The notes under the pieces are model-generated. The model ran no database searches. It was not told where the DNA came from and saw nothing but the letters and a program-made list of their open reading frames with translations. The translations under genes and the position numbers were made by a program. From NCBI RefSeq assembly GCF_964022235.1, contig NZ_CAXHZL010000008.1, positions 62,001-126,000 on the forward strand: a stretch of 64,000 nt of DNA, in the 5' to 3' direction. Numbering within the stretch: position 1 is the first letter of the stretch; each line of letters begins with the position of its first letter. The DNA is from Limimaricola sp964022235. GTDB taxonomy: Bacteria; Pseudomonadota; Alphaproteobacteria; Rhodobacterales; Rhodobacteraceae. This document shows, one piece after another, positions 28,838 to 37,472 of the stretch.

Positions 28838-29478
28838 CCTTCGGCGGCGATCTGGGCGCGGATGTCGGCGATCACCTGGACCCACATCTCCTTGCTCTGG
28901 GCGCCCGGCACCGCGTGGCGCTGTGCGACGATGAAGGTCGGCACGCCGGTCACGCCCATCTCGCGGCTGTGGGCGTCGCGGTTGCGCATGTCCTCGAGAT
29001 CGGAATCACTGTTGAGCAGGCGGCGCACCACGGCGGCGTCCATCTCGATCCCGTCGGCGATATCGGCAAGCACATCGTGGTCGCCGATATCGCGCCCGTC
29101 GGTGAAATAGGCCTTGAACAGCGCGCTCACCGCCGCCGTCTGCCGCCCTTCGATCCCGGCCCAATGGATGAGCCGATGCGCGTCGAGCGTGTTGGGCGTG
29201 GTGGCGATCCGGTCGAGGTTGAGCGCGAGCCCAGCCTCGGCGGCGCGCTCGACGATCGGCGCATAGGCCTTTGCCGCGCCCTCGCGGCCTCCGAACTTGG
29301 CTTCGAGATAAGCGCGCCGGTCCATGCCGCCCTCGGGCATGTCGGGATTGAGCTGGAACGGGTGCCATTCGATCGTGAAGGGATGATCGGGGATCTCGGC
29401 CAGCGCCGCGTCGAGACCGGCCTTGCCGATCCAGCACCACGGGCAGATCGGATCGGAAAGGATATCGAGTTTCACCAT
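28834..29478 (-). CDS. DsbA-family (FrnE-like) oxidoreductase
   Basis: A 214-residue thioredoxin-fold protein without a signal peptide, so probably cytosolic. The active site is Cys12-Pro-Trp-Cys15 in SDPICPWCW, and the cis-proline loop is GVTGVPTF. This is the FrnE/2-hydroxychromene isomerase branch of DsbA (PF01323). It is convergent with the GT39 gene, with a 4-bp overlap of stops, and divergent from the XRE-cupin regulator. Confidence 0.9.
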   Translation of the reverse strand: MVKLDILSDPICPWCWIGKAGLDAALAEIPDHPFTIEWHPFQLNPDMPEGGMDRRAYLEAKFGGREGAAKAYAPIVERAAEAGLALNLDRIATTPNTLDAHRLIHWAGIEGRQTAAVSALFKAYFTDGRDIGDHDVLADIADGIEMDAAVVRRLLNSDSDLEDMRNRDAHSREMGVTGVPTFIVAQRHAVPGAQSKEMWVQVIADIRAQIAAEG

Positions 29479-29564
29479 GGCGCCGCCTCCTCATTTTGCA
29501 GCCTCGCAGCTAGCCCCGCTGGCCTTCGGTTGCAAGCGCGCGCGCCTCGCGTATATGTCGGCGC

Positions 29565-30194
29565 ATGCCCGCCCATGACATCCGCCCCGGCGCCCTGATC
29601 CGTATCGCGCGCGAAAACGGCACCTCCGAAACCGCGCCGCCGCTCGACCTCGGGCCGCGTGTGCGCGAACTGCGCCGCGCTCAGGGCTGGACGCTGGAAC
29701 AGGCGGCGGGACATGCGGGGCTGGCGCGCTCGACGCTTTCGAAGATCGAGAACGGGCAGATGTCGCCGACCTATGATGCGCTCAAGAAACTGGCGCAGGG
29801 TCTCGGCATCACCGTGCCACAGCTCTTCACGCCGCCGCGCCGCGATCAGGTGCTGGGCCGCATGGTGACGACGCGGTCGGGCGAGGGCACGGGACAGATC
29901 ACCGCGACCTACGAGCACGAGCTTCTGGCCGAAGGGCTCAGAGCCAAGAAGATGCTGCCTTACCGCGCCCGTATCCGCGCCCGGGCCTTCGAGGAATTCG
30001 ACGGCTGGGTGCGGCACGACGGAGAGGAGTTCCTCTACGTGCTCACCGGCACGATCCGTTTGCTGACCGAATTCTACGAGCCGGTCGAGATGAAGCGGGG
30101 CGACAGCGCCTATTACGACGCCGCCATGGGCCACAACGTGATCTCGACCAGCCCAGAGGACGCGACCATCCTGTGGGTCACGTCGCTGGAGTGA
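29565..30194 (+). CDS. XRE-family regulator with C-terminal cupin domain
   Basis: A 209-residue regulator. The helix-turn-helix lies at about residues 28-85 (GPRVRELRRAQGWTLEQAA, then LARSTLSKIENGQ), and a cupin domain (about 125-205) contains HDGEEFLYVLTG. Such proteins sense small molecules and control metabolic or stress genes, often their neighbour. Here the divergent dsbA-like gene is a candidate target, 86 bases away. The target is not proven. Confidence 0.9.
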   Translation: MPAHDIRPGALIRIARENGTSETAPPLDLGPRVRELRRAQGWTLEQAAGHAGLARSTLSKIENGQMSPTYDALKKLAQGLGITVPQLFTPPRRDQVLGRMVTTRSGEGTGQITATYEHELLAEGLRAKKMLPYRARIRARAFEEFDGWVRHDGEEFLYVLTGTIRLLTEFYEPVEMKRGDSAYYDAAMGHNVISTSPEDATILWVTSLE

Positions 30195-30200
30195 GCGCGC

Positions 30201-30539
30201 TTAGCTCGCGCGCCCGTCCTTGCTGTCGTCATCGCCGAATTCGGCGTCGTCGCTGAACACATCCTCGCCGGGGTGCATCGAACGGGCCGAAGCGATGATC
30301 CGTTCGTTGTCGCGGGTCTCGTCCATCACCGCATCGGCGGGGTCGGTCCCCTCGAGCCATTCCGATACCTCATCGCGCGCGTCTTCGCGGCTCATGCCGC
30401 TCACCTCGCACAGATGGTCGAGGAACGGGCCCAGTTCCCCTTCGGTGGCCTCGACCTCGTCGCTGTCGAGATCCGGCCATTGCGTCAGGATGTTGGGCAC
30501 GAAAGCGTGCCAGTGCTTGGCCACATGGCTCCATTTCAT
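30201..30539 (-). CDS. Small acidic protein, CsbD-like pattern
   Basis: A 112-residue protein. The first 65 residues (MKWSHVAKHWHAF, then QWPDLDSDEVEATEG) resemble the CsbD stress-protein pattern. The rest is strongly acidic and looks disordered. The ATG at 30539 is preferred because AGGAGA lies 8 bases before it; an ATG five codons earlier overlaps this site. A strong hairpin at 30583-30617 isolates it from the genes upstream. The CsbD relation is weak by eye. Confidence 0.65.
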   Translation of the reverse strand: MKWSHVAKHWHAFVPNILTQWPDLDSDEVEATEGELGPFLDHLCEVSGMSREDARDEVSEWLEGTDPADAVMDETRDNERIIASARSMHPGEDVFSDDAEFGDDDSKDGRAS

Positions 30540-30582
30540 CGCGGGTCTCCTCATGCTGCCCGGTGTCTTGCAGCCGCAACGG

Positions 30583-30618
30583 AAAGGGGGCGGACCGGGT
30601 TCCGGTCCGCCCCCTTTT
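30583..30618 (-). terminator. Strong symmetrical terminator after the small lipoprotein gene
   Basis: A perfect 16-bp stem (30583-30598 with 30602-30617) and a three-base loop. On the minus strand it ends the peptide-binding protein/lipoprotein unit and is followed by TTTCC; on the plus strand it is followed by TTTTGG, so it could act both ways. Confidence 0.85.
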
Positions 30619-30641
30619 GGAAGCCGACTCGACCCTTGGTG

Positions 30642-30770
30642 TCAGATCGCCATGTCGACGATGCCGAGGCCGAGCTGCGCGGTGCCAACCGCGGCATTGC
30701 CCACCACCTTCACCGGCGTGCAGGCCGCCGTCAGGACCAAAAGCCCCAGCAGGAGCGCGCAGCGCCTCAC
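30642..30770 (-). CDS. 42-residue lipoprotein
   Basis: A very short gene starting with GTG that overlaps the stop of the upstream binding-protein gene (GTGA). The peptide begins MRRCALLLGLLVLTAAC, a classic lipoprotein signal with lipobox LTAAC; the mature part is about 26 residues and ends IVDMAI. Similar tiny lipoproteins occur in Rhodobacteraceae but I know no function. It ends just before the strong terminator at 30583. The overlap, signal and terminator together make it a real gene, though this is from reading alone. Confidence 0.7.
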   Translation of the reverse strand: MRRCALLLGLLVLTAACTPVKVVGNAAVGTAQLGLGIVDMAI

Positions 30771-32644
30771 TGAGCGGCCTCCGCGTCCGCATCGGCCTCT
30801 GCCGCGTCGGGGGCGCGTTCTGCGCCCTCAGCCGTCTCCTCGTGCCACCAGACGTCGGGCTGCCAGCCCGGCCAGTCGCCGAAGACCGGGATGGTCTCGG
30901 GGTGGTGCAGGTCCGCGTCATAGGCGATGCGGCTGATGTTCCACTGGTAGATCGGGATCACGTAGCGCCCTGTGGTCAACACCCGGTCAAGCGCCTTGGT
31001 CGCGGCGACGAAATCGTCTTGGCTCTCGGAGGTGAGCAACAGGTCGATCAGCCCGTCGACGGCCGGGCTCTGCACGCCCATGGCGTTGCGTCCGCCCGGC
31101 GTCTCGGCGGCCTCGGCGCCCCAGTAGGCGTATTGCTCGTTGCCCGGTGACAGCGACAGCCCGCGACGGAAATAGGTCATGTCGAAGTCGTAGGCGTCGG
31201 TGCGCTCCTTGTACTGCGCGCTGTCGACCGAAGTGATGGTCGGCGTCACGCCGATCCGTCCGAGTGCCTGCACATACATGTCGATGATCGACGCGTTCTC
31301 CGAACTGCCGGTCTCGAGCAGGATGTCGAAGGTAAAGGGCTCGCCCGTCTCGGCATTGCTCAGCACGCCGTTCTGGATCTCCCAGCCGGCCTCGCCCAAG
31401 AGCCCCAGCGCCGCCGCCGTGCCCTTGCGGTTGCGCTCCGAGCCGTCGCTGACGGGCAGGGCGTAGCCCTCGATCGCACCGGGCAGCAGGTCGCCTTCCC
31501 AGCGCTCGAGGAATTCCTTCACGCGACCCTCGGCCGGACCCTCGTCCATGCCGAGCGGGGAGTTCGAGAAATACGAGGTGATGCGCGGCTGCGCGCCGCC
31601 GGTCATCGCGTCGTTGATGAACTCAAAGTTGAACGCCTCGATCAGCGCCTGACGCACGCGCCAATCCTCGAACATCGGCTTGCGGGTGTTCATCACAAAG
31701 CCGGTCATGCCCGAGGGCCGCCCGTGCGGCAGCTCTTCAAGCACCACCTCGCCCGAGCGCACGCGCGGAAAATCGTACTGGCTGTCCCAGCGCGCGACGT
31801 TGAACTCACGGGTGAAATCGGTCTCGCCGGTCTTGAAGGCCTCAAAGGCGGCGGTCTCGTCGCCGAAGAATTCAAGCCTGATCTCGTCGAGCACATTGGT
31901 GCCGCGCCGGAACGGGATATCGGCGCCCCAGTAGTCGGGGTTGCGCTTGAGCGAGATGAAGCGGCCCGCCTCGAAATCGTCGATCACGTAGGGCGCGGAG
32001 GTGATCGGAATGGTGTCGAGGCCGCTTTCGGCGAAGTCCTGGCCTTCCCACTGCGCCTTTTTCAGGATCGGGCGCATGCCGGCCAGCAGCGCCAGCTCCC
32101 GGTCAGGGGTGTTGAAGGTGAGGCGCACCTTGCGATCGCCGGTTTCCTCGATGCTCTCGACCTTGGCCCAAAAGCCCAGGTAGCGCGGATGTCCCTCGGT
32201 GCCGAGCGTCTCGAAGGACCAGATCACGTCCTCGACCGTGACCGGGCTGCCGTCAGAGAACTTTGCCTCCGGGTGCAAAGTGAACTCCACCCAGTCGCGC
32301 TCGGGGCTGGTTTCGACCGACTCGGCCAGAAGACCATAGAGCGAGAACGGCTCGTCGAGCGTGCGCCCCATCAGGCTTTCGCCGATCAGGTAGCTCAGCT
32401 GCCACGGAACCGACCCCTTGAGGATGTAAGGGTTGAGGCTGTCGAAGCCGCCGACCTCCGCCGTGGCCATGCGGCCGCCGATCGGCGCGTCGGGGTTGGC
32501 ATAGGGCAGGGCGGTAAACCCTTCCGGCAGCGCGGGTTCTCCATACATGGCGATTCCATGCGACGGCTCCGCCTGAAGCGCGGTCGTGCCGCAAAGCAGC
32601 ATGAATGCACCGCCTTGCAGCAGTTTGGTCATGGGTCGTGTCAT
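30767..32644 (-). CDS. Periplasmic oligopeptide-binding protein (family 5, YejA-like)
   Basis: A 625-residue substrate-binding protein of an ABC transporter for peptides or similar compounds. An N-terminal signal peptide (to about residue 25, LLCGTTALQA) is followed by the YejA-type start (HGIAMYGEPALPEGF and PYANPDAPIGGRM) and the SBP_bac_5 fold. The C-terminal 25 residues are Ala/Asp/Glu-rich. No permease or ATPase gene is next to it, so it is an orphan here. A possible alternative start lies four codons on. It is transcribed from a divergent promoter shared with the candidate small RNA. Confidence 0.9.
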   Translation of the reverse strand: MTRPMTKLLQGGAFMLLCGTTALQAEPSHGIAMYGEPALPEGFTALPYANPDAPIGGRMATAEVGGFDSLNPYILKGSVPWQLSYLIGESLMGRTLDEPFSLYGLLAESVETSPERDWVEFTLHPEAKFSDGSPVTVEDVIWSFETLGTEGHPRYLGFWAKVESIEETGDRKVRLTFNTPDRELALLAGMRPILKKAQWEGQDFAESGLDTIPITSAPYVIDDFEAGRFISLKRNPDYWGADIPFRRGTNVLDEIRLEFFGDETAAFEAFKTGETDFTREFNVARWDSQYDFPRVRSGEVVLEELPHGRPSGMTGFVMNTRKPMFEDWRVRQALIEAFNFEFINDAMTGGAQPRITSYFSNSPLGMDEGPAEGRVKEFLERWEGDLLPGAIEGYALPVSDGSERNRKGTAAALGLLGEAGWEIQNGVLSNAETGEPFTFDILLETGSSENASIIDMYVQALGRIGVTPTITSVDSAQYKERTDAYDFDMTYFRRGLSLSPGNEQYAYWGAEAAETPGGRNAMGVQSPAVDGLIDLLLTSESQDDFVAATKALDRVLTTGRYVIPIYQWNISRIAYDADLHHPETIPVFGDWPGWQPDVWWHEETAEGAERAPDAAEADADAEAAQ

Positions 32645-32702
32645 CTTCGAAGAAGCCCCCTGTCGGTTCGGTTTTCTGACCACATTTGTAGTTGAAGAAA
32701 AC

Positions 32703-32730
32703 CGTATAGCCCCCCCTGTTCTTTATCAAA
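32703..32730 (-). promoter_or_regulatory. Candidate promoter of the peptide-binding protein gene
   Basis: Minus-strand TTTGAT (32730-32725) and TATACG (32708-32703) are 16 bases apart, with the coding start about 60 bases on. It lies back to back with the small RNA promoter at 32739-32767. Confidence 0.5.
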
Positions 32731-32738
32731 CTTTTAGC

Positions 32739-32767
32739 TTGGAGGACGGCGGGGAAAGGCCTATAAG
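32739..32767 (+). promoter_or_regulatory. Promoter of the candidate small RNA
   Basis: TTGGAG (32739-32744) and TATAAG (32762-32767) are spaced by exactly 17 bases, a good sigma-70 promoter. The expected start is near A32774. No gene starts for 230 bases downstream, but a hairpin and a terminator follow at once. Confidence 0.65.
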
Positions 32768-32773
32768 AGACTC

Positions 32774-32848
32774 ACTGCTCGATAGGTTTCTTGCCTGTAT
32801 GAAACCTGCCTCATAACTCAGCGCCCGCCTCGTGCGGGCGTTTTTTTT
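32774..32848 (+). ncRNA. Candidate small RNA (about 75 nt)
   Basis: A compact unit: promoter TTGGAG-17-TATAAG, a stem-loop (AGGTTTC 32784-32790, GAAACCT 32801-32807), a single-stranded stretch GCCTCATAACTCA, then a terminator hairpin with eight T. It contains no open frame of note and lies between two divergent or unrelated genes, the peptide-binding protein (minus strand) and bdhA (plus strand, starting 160 bases on). It does not match a named RNA family that I can recognise. Targets are unknown. Confidence 0.6.
32822..32848 (+). terminator. Intrinsic terminator of the candidate small RNA
   Basis: CGCCCGC (32822-32828) and GCGGGCG (32834-32840) pair around CTCGT and are followed by eight T (32841-32848). 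This is one of the cleanest terminators in the window. From 32849 to 33011 no gene is visible; this stretch should hold the bdhA promoter. Confidence 0.88.
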
Positions 32849-33011
32849 GGGATATGGGGATATCAGGCAATCTAGGCGAACATGGCTGCCGATGTCCTGA
32901 GCGCTATCGAACCATCCTACATTTATCAAGGGGTTGCGGTAGATAACGCTTCGCCTTTTGCCACGGATGCGCCACATTCTGTAGCAGAATTCATCAAGGA
33001 GGACGGCGACG

Positions 33012-33785
33012 ATGCAGCTTAGAGGTAAGACGGCGATCATCACGGGTTCCAACTCGGGAATCGGGCTGGGAGTCGCCCGCGAACTGGCGCGGGCCGGGGC
33101 CGATGTCGTTCTCAACTCCTTCACCGATCGCGACGAGGACCACGCCCTTGCGCGGGAATTGGCCGATGAGCATGGCGTCGAGGTGCGCTACATTGCGGCC
33201 GACCTCTCGGACGGCGACGCCGCGCGCGGTCTGATCGAGGCAGCGGGACGCTGCGACATCCTCATCAACAACGCCGGTATTCAGCATGTCGCGCCGATCG
33301 ACGGCTTTCCTGCCGCCAAGTGGGACGCGATCATCGCCATCAACCTCAGCTCGGCCTTCCACACCACTGCCGTAGCGCTGCCGATGATGCGCAAGGCGGG
33401 TTGGGGCCGGGTGATCAACATCGCCTCCGCCCACGGCCTCACCGCCTCGCCATTCAAATCCGCCTATGTCGCGGCCAAGCACGGCGTTGTCGGCCTGACC
33501 AAGGTCACGGCACTCGAAACCGCGCGCGAGCCGATCACCGCCAACGCGATTTGTCCGGGCTATGTGCTGACGCCGCTGGTCGAGGCGCAGATCCCCGATC
33601 AGATGAAGACGCATGACATGGACCGCGAGACGGTGATCCGCGAAGTGATGCTCGAGCGTCAACCGTCCAAGGAGTTCGCCACCACAGAGCAACTCGGCGG
33701 CACGGCGATCTTCCTGTGTTCCGACGCCGCGGCGCAGATCACCGGCACCACGATCAGCGTCGACGGCGGCTGGACCGCATTGTGA
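33012..33785 (+). CDS. bdhA: 3-Hydroxybutyrate dehydrogenase
   Basis: Interconverts 3-hydroxybutyrate and acetoacetate with NAD, in polyhydroxybutyrate turnover. The 257-residue short-chain dehydrogenase has TGSNSGIGLG (cofactor loop), NNAG, Ser139, Tyr152 and Lys156 (YVAAK), and the family's HGLTASPFKSAY and AICPGYVLTPLVE stretches, which point to BdhA among SDR enzymes. AAGGAGG precedes the ATG. The stop overlaps the start of the patatin gene (GTGA). Confidence 0.92.
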   Translation: MQLRGKTAIITGSNSGIGLGVARELARAGADVVLNSFTDRDEDHALARELADEHGVEVRYIAADLSDGDAARGLIEAAGRCDILINNAGIQHVAPIDGFPAAKWDAIIAINLSSAFHTTAVALPMMRKAGWGRVINIASAHGLTASPFKSAYVAAKHGVVGLTKVTALETAREPITANAICPGYVLTPLVEAQIPDQMKTHDMDRETVIREVMLERQPSKEFATTEQLGGTAIFLCSDAAAQITGTTISVDGGWTAL

Positions 33786-34813
33786 TCCGTCTCAGCCTCG
33801 CGCTTCAGGGCGGCGGTGCGCATGGCGCCTTCACCTGGGGCGCGTTGGACCGGCTGCTTTGCGAAGAGGACATCGAGATCGCCGCGATCTCGGGCACCTC
33901 GGCGGGGGCGATGAACGCGGTGGCGCTCAAGGATGGCTGGGCGCGTGACGGGCGCGCTGGCGCACGCGCCTCGCTTGCGTGGTTCTGGGGCCGCGTGGGG
34001 GCCATCACCGACGCCCGCTGGTCCGACTGGATCGCGGCCCTTGCCCCCACCGCCCCGGCGCTGGCGCGCGCGATCGAAACCTCGCCAAGCTTCAAGATGT
34101 TCGACATGACGACGCGGGTGCTCTCGCCCTATGCCTACAGCGCGCTGTTGCGCAATCCGCTGGAGCGCATCCTGCGCGAGATCTCCTTCGATGCGGTGCG
34201 CGGACCGGAGGGGCCTGAACTCTTCGTGGGGGCGACCAACGTGCGGTCGGGCAAGATCCGCGTGTTTTCGGGCGAGGCGCTCGAACCCAAGGCGATTTTG
34301 GCCTCGGCCTGTCTGCCGACGCTGTTTCGCGCGGTCGAGATCGATGATCCGGCAACCGGCCGCCGCGAGGCATATTGGGACGGGGGCTATACCGGCAACC
34401 CAGCGCTTTTCCCGTTGTTTGACAAAGAGTTGCCAGCCGATGTTCTGATCGTGAACATCAACCCGCTGTACCGCGAGGAGGTGCCTGACGACAGCCCGTC
34501 GATCCAGAACCGGATCAACGAGATAAGCTTCAACTCGTCGCTGCTGCGCGAGCTGCGCGCGGTCGATTTCGTGCGGCGCCTGCTCGACGGGCACAGCCTG
34601 CCCGAGGGCGCGATGAAGCGGGTGTTGATCCACATGGTCGGGGACGACGCGCTGATGAACGACCTCAACATCGCCACCAAGGCCATCCCCGCGCCGGTGA
34701 TCCTCGCCCGGCTGCGGGCGGCGGGCGAGGCGGCGATGGACCGTTTTCTCGCCGATCACAAACAGGATCTCGGACAGCGCGACTCGGTCGATCTGCGCGC
34801 GATGTTCTCCTGA
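33782..34813 (+). CDS. Patatin-like phospholipase
   Basis: A 343-residue lipid acyl hydrolase with the oxyanion motif GGGAHG, the nucleophile elbow GTSAG (Ser40) and the catalytic DGG in YWDGGYTGNP. The GTG start at 33782 overlaps the bdhA stop. It resembles the patatin found with bdhA in Rhodobacteraceae; the pairing suggests a role in polyhydroxybutyrate or membrane-lipid turnover, but that is inference. Confidence 0.92.
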   Translation: MIRLSLALQGGGAHGAFTWGALDRLLCEEDIEIAAISGTSAGAMNAVALKDGWARDGRAGARASLAWFWGRVGAITDARWSDWIAALAPTAPALARAIETSPSFKMFDMTTRVLSPYAYSALLRNPLERILREISFDAVRGPEGPELFVGATNVRSGKIRVFSGEALEPKAILASACLPTLFRAVEIDDPATGRREAYWDGGYTGNPALFPLFDKELPADVLIVNINPLYREEVPDDSPSIQNRINEISFNSSLLRELRAVDFVRRLLDGHSLPEGAMKRVLIHMVGDDALMNDLNIATKAIPAPVILARLRAAGEAAMDRFLADHKQDLGQRDSVDLRAMFS

Positions 34814-34820
34814 ACGGTCC

Positions 34821-35546
34821 CTAGCGGCCCGCTGTGCCGGTGCGCAGTTCGGAGGTGTCCGCCGCCTCGGGGCGCAGCCGGTCGGGCGGCGTCACGAGGC
34901 CTGCCGAAATGACCAGCTTGGCCGCGTCCTCGACCGACATGTCGAGCACGGTGACCTCGGAGCGCGGCAGAAACAGCAAGAAGCCCGAGGTTGGGTTCGG
35001 CGTCGTCGGCAGGAACACCGAGATGATCTCACCGCCGCCGGGCAGGCGGCGCGCCACCTCGCCCTTGGCCGAAGTGGAGATGAAGGCGAGCGCCCAGAGC
35101 CCCTTGCGCGGGTACTCGATCAGGCAGGCCTGATCGAAGCTCGTCTCGGTCTGCGCGAACACCGTCTCGGCGATCTGCTTGAGGCCCGAATAGACCGAGC
35201 GCACCACCGGCATCTGCCCCACGAAGCTTTCCCCGATGCGCAGCAGGCTGCGTCCGACAAAGCCCTTGGCCAGCGCACCGACCAGAAAGGTGAACAGGAT
35301 GAAGAAGATGACGCCGACGCCGCGCAGGTTGATGCCGATGTACTGCTCGGGGTTGAAGCGGTCTGGCACGAAGGGCAGCACCCATCCGTCGATCCAGCCG
35401 ACCACCGCCCAGATCAGCCAGACGGTAAGGCCGATCGGCGCGATGACCACGACGCCCGCGATGAAGTTGTTGCGCAGGATGCCGATGAGGCGACGGCGGC
35501 GCGGCGGCTCATCCGGGTGCGGCGGCAGGATCGGCGGGCGGGTCAC
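34821..35546 (-). CDS. DUF502 family membrane protein
   Basis: A 241-residue protein with two membrane helices (about 27-52 and 78-98) and a soluble C-terminal domain. The LRNNFIAGVVVIAPIGLTVWL start and the PNPTSGFLLFLPRSEVTVLDMSVEDA stretch are typical of DUF502, a family of unknown function. It is convergent with the patatin gene. Confidence 0.9.
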   Translation of the reverse strand: MTRPPILPPHPDEPPRRRRLIGILRNNFIAGVVVIAPIGLTVWLIWAVVGWIDGWVLPFVPDRFNPEQYIGINLRGVGVIFFILFTFLVGALAKGFVGRSLLRIGESFVGQMPVVRSVYSGLKQIAETVFAQTETSFDQACLIEYPRKGLWALAFISTSAKGEVARRLPGGGEIISVFLPTTPNPTSGFLLFLPRSEVTVLDMSVEDAAKLVISAGLVTPPDRLRPEAADTSELRTGTAGR

Positions 35547-35633
35547 GGGCGGGCTCGTCCTTTGCGCGTCACGGCTACAGCTTATCTAGGCGCGTCTGCG
35601 TGCCCCGGCAATGGGGCACGCGCGTCTCAGGGC

Positions 35634-36548
35634 TCAGCCGCGCGACTTGGCCAATTCGACGGCGATGGCAGCTCCGAGCCGGGCATTGTTGAGCACTAGC
35701 GCGATGTTGCTCTCGAGCGAGCGGCCTTTGGTCAATTCGAAGATCCGGCCCAGCAGAAAGGGCGTCACCGCCTTGGCGGCGATGCCCTGCGCCTCGGCTT
35801 CGGTCAGCGCCTGCTCGATCACCGGTCGCAACTCTTCGGCCGGGATCTCGGCCTCGGCCGGGATCGGATTGGCGACGAGCTGGCCGCCGTCGAGGCCCAT
35901 GGCCGCGCGCATCCGCATCGCCATGGCGATCTCGGCGGCGCTGTCCATGCGCAGCGGCGCGGGCATCTCCGAGGTAGAGGACCAGAAGGCGGGCAGCATG
36001 TCCTGACCATAAGCGATGACCGGCACGCCCAGCGTTTCCAGCACTTCGAAGGTCTTGGGCAGATCGAGGATCGCCTTGGCGCCCGCCGCCACCACCGTCA
36101 CCGGGGTCTTGGCCAGCTCGTGCAGGTCGGCCGAAATGTCGAAGCTGTCTTCGGCGCCGCGATGCACGCCACCGATGCCGCCTGTCGCGAAGACCTCGAT
36201 GCCCGCAAGCCGGGCCGCGATCATCGTCGCGGCCACCGTGGTGGCCCCATCGCCGCCGCGTGCGAGGCAGGCCGCGAAATCGGCGCGCGACAGCTTGGCC
36301 ACGTCACTGGCCTGACCGAGCCGGTCAAGTTCCTCGTCCGTGAGGCCCACGTGCAGCCTGCCGCCCAAGACCGCGATGGTTGCGGGCACGGCGCCATGGG
36401 CACGGATCTCGGCCTCGACGCGGCGCGCGGTCTCGACGTTCTGCGGAAACGGCATGCCGTGGGTGATGATCGTGCTCTCGAGCGCGACGAGAGGGCGGCC
36501 TTCGGCGCGGGCCTGGGCCACTTCGGGGGCGTATTGGATATCGATCAC
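35634..36548 (-). CDS. psuG: Pseudouridine-5'-phosphate glycosidase
   Basis: Splits pseudouridine 5'-phosphate to uracil and ribose 5-phosphate, which needs cleavage of a C-glycosidic bond. The 304-residue protein has ALESTIITHGMPFPQN near the N-terminus and GGIGGVHRG in the middle, both diagnostic of PsuG. The GTG start at 36548 overlaps the psuK stop (GTGA), so psuK-psuG form the pseudouridine breakdown operon. Confidence 0.95.
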   Translation of the reverse strand: MIDIQYAPEVAQARAEGRPLVALESTIITHGMPFPQNVETARRVEAEIRAHGAVPATIAVLGGRLHVGLTDEELDRLGQASDVAKLSRADFAACLARGGDGATTVAATMIAARLAGIEVFATGGIGGVHRGAEDSFDISADLHELAKTPVTVVAAGAKAILDLPKTFEVLETLGVPVIAYGQDMLPAFWSSTSEMPAPLRMDSAAEIAMAMRMRAAMGLDGGQLVANPIPAEAEIPAEELRPVIEQALTEAEAQGIAAKAVTPFLLGRIFELTKGRSLESNIALVLNNARLGAAIAVELAKSRG

Positions 36549-37441
36549 AGCGGGTTGTCTCCGGATACATAGGTGGCGGCGGCACCCAGCGCGCGGGCGA
36601 GGGCGGCCTCGGACCCCATGCCCTCGGCCTCGGACGCGATATGCGCCGCCATAAAGGTGTCGCCGGCCCCCGTCACGCGGGTGACGAGCACCTCCGGCGG
36701 GGTCTGGGTGAACACGGTGTCGGCCGTGGCGACGGTCGCGGCGCGGCCGCCGTCGGTGACCAGCGCCCGGTGCGCACCGCGCGCGACCAGCGCGCGGGCG
36801 GCGTTTTCCGAGGTTTCGAAGCTGGCGTGGCACAGCAGGCCCGCCTCCTCGAGATTGACATAAAGCGTCGCCGTCGGGTGACCCATGAGCGCCAGCAGCC
36901 GCTCGGCCTTGCCGGGGCTGGCGGGCGCCACGCGCAGGTCGGCCCGCGCGAAGAGCGGCGAATGCGCGATCTGCGCCAGAAGCTCGGTGGTGAGGTTGCC
37001 GTCAAGCGCGACGAGGCCGGTCCAGGGCGTTTCTGCCGATCCCAGCCGTCCGTCGCCCAAGGGCCGCAGGATCTTGTCGCCCGCCTGCTCCAGCGAATGC
37101 GCGTCGGCAATGGCGGCGATCAGGCCGTTGGCCCCTTCGATCGCCATGTAGATGTCGGTAGGCAGATCGTCGGAGCGGTAGAGGTGATCCACCTCCATGC
37201 CCATGCGCGCGGCCTCGGACGCAAGCTCGTCGCCTTCGCTGTCACGGCCCAGCGCGCTGAGAAGCGCCGGGCGCAGCCCGAAGCGCACCAGCGTCATGGC
37301 GATGTTCATGGCGACGCCGCCGGGCAGGCGGTGGATGCGGCCGGGCACGTCGGAGCCCACGCGCATGTGGCTGGCGGTGCGTCCGATCACGTCCCACAGG
37401 ACGGAGCCGATGCACAGGATATCAGGGGATTTCTCGGTCAT
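36545..37441 (-). CDS. psuK: PfkB-family kinase, probable pseudouridine kinase
   Basis: A 298-residue PfkB sugar kinase with the N-terminal GG-type substrate motif (LPGGVAMNIA) and the catalytic GAGDTF motif near residue 265. It lies directly before psuG and overlaps it, which is strong evidence that it phosphorylates pseudouridine. No nucleoside transporter gene is next to the pair. Confidence 0.88.
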   Translation of the reverse strand: MTEKSPDILCIGSVLWDVIGRTASHMRVGSDVPGRIHRLPGGVAMNIAMTLVRFGLRPALLSALGRDSEGDELASEAARMGMEVDHLYRSDDLPTDIYMAIEGANGLIAAIADAHSLEQAGDKILRPLGDGRLGSAETPWTGLVALDGNLTTELLAQIAHSPLFARADLRVAPASPGKAERLLALMGHPTATLYVNLEEAGLLCHASFETSENAARALVARGAHRALVTDGGRAATVATADTVFTQTPPEVLVTRVTGAGDTFMAAHIASEAEGMGSEAALARALGAAATYVSGDNPL

Positions 37442-37472
37442 GCGCCGGGTGTGCCGCAGGCCCGCGCCCCGG

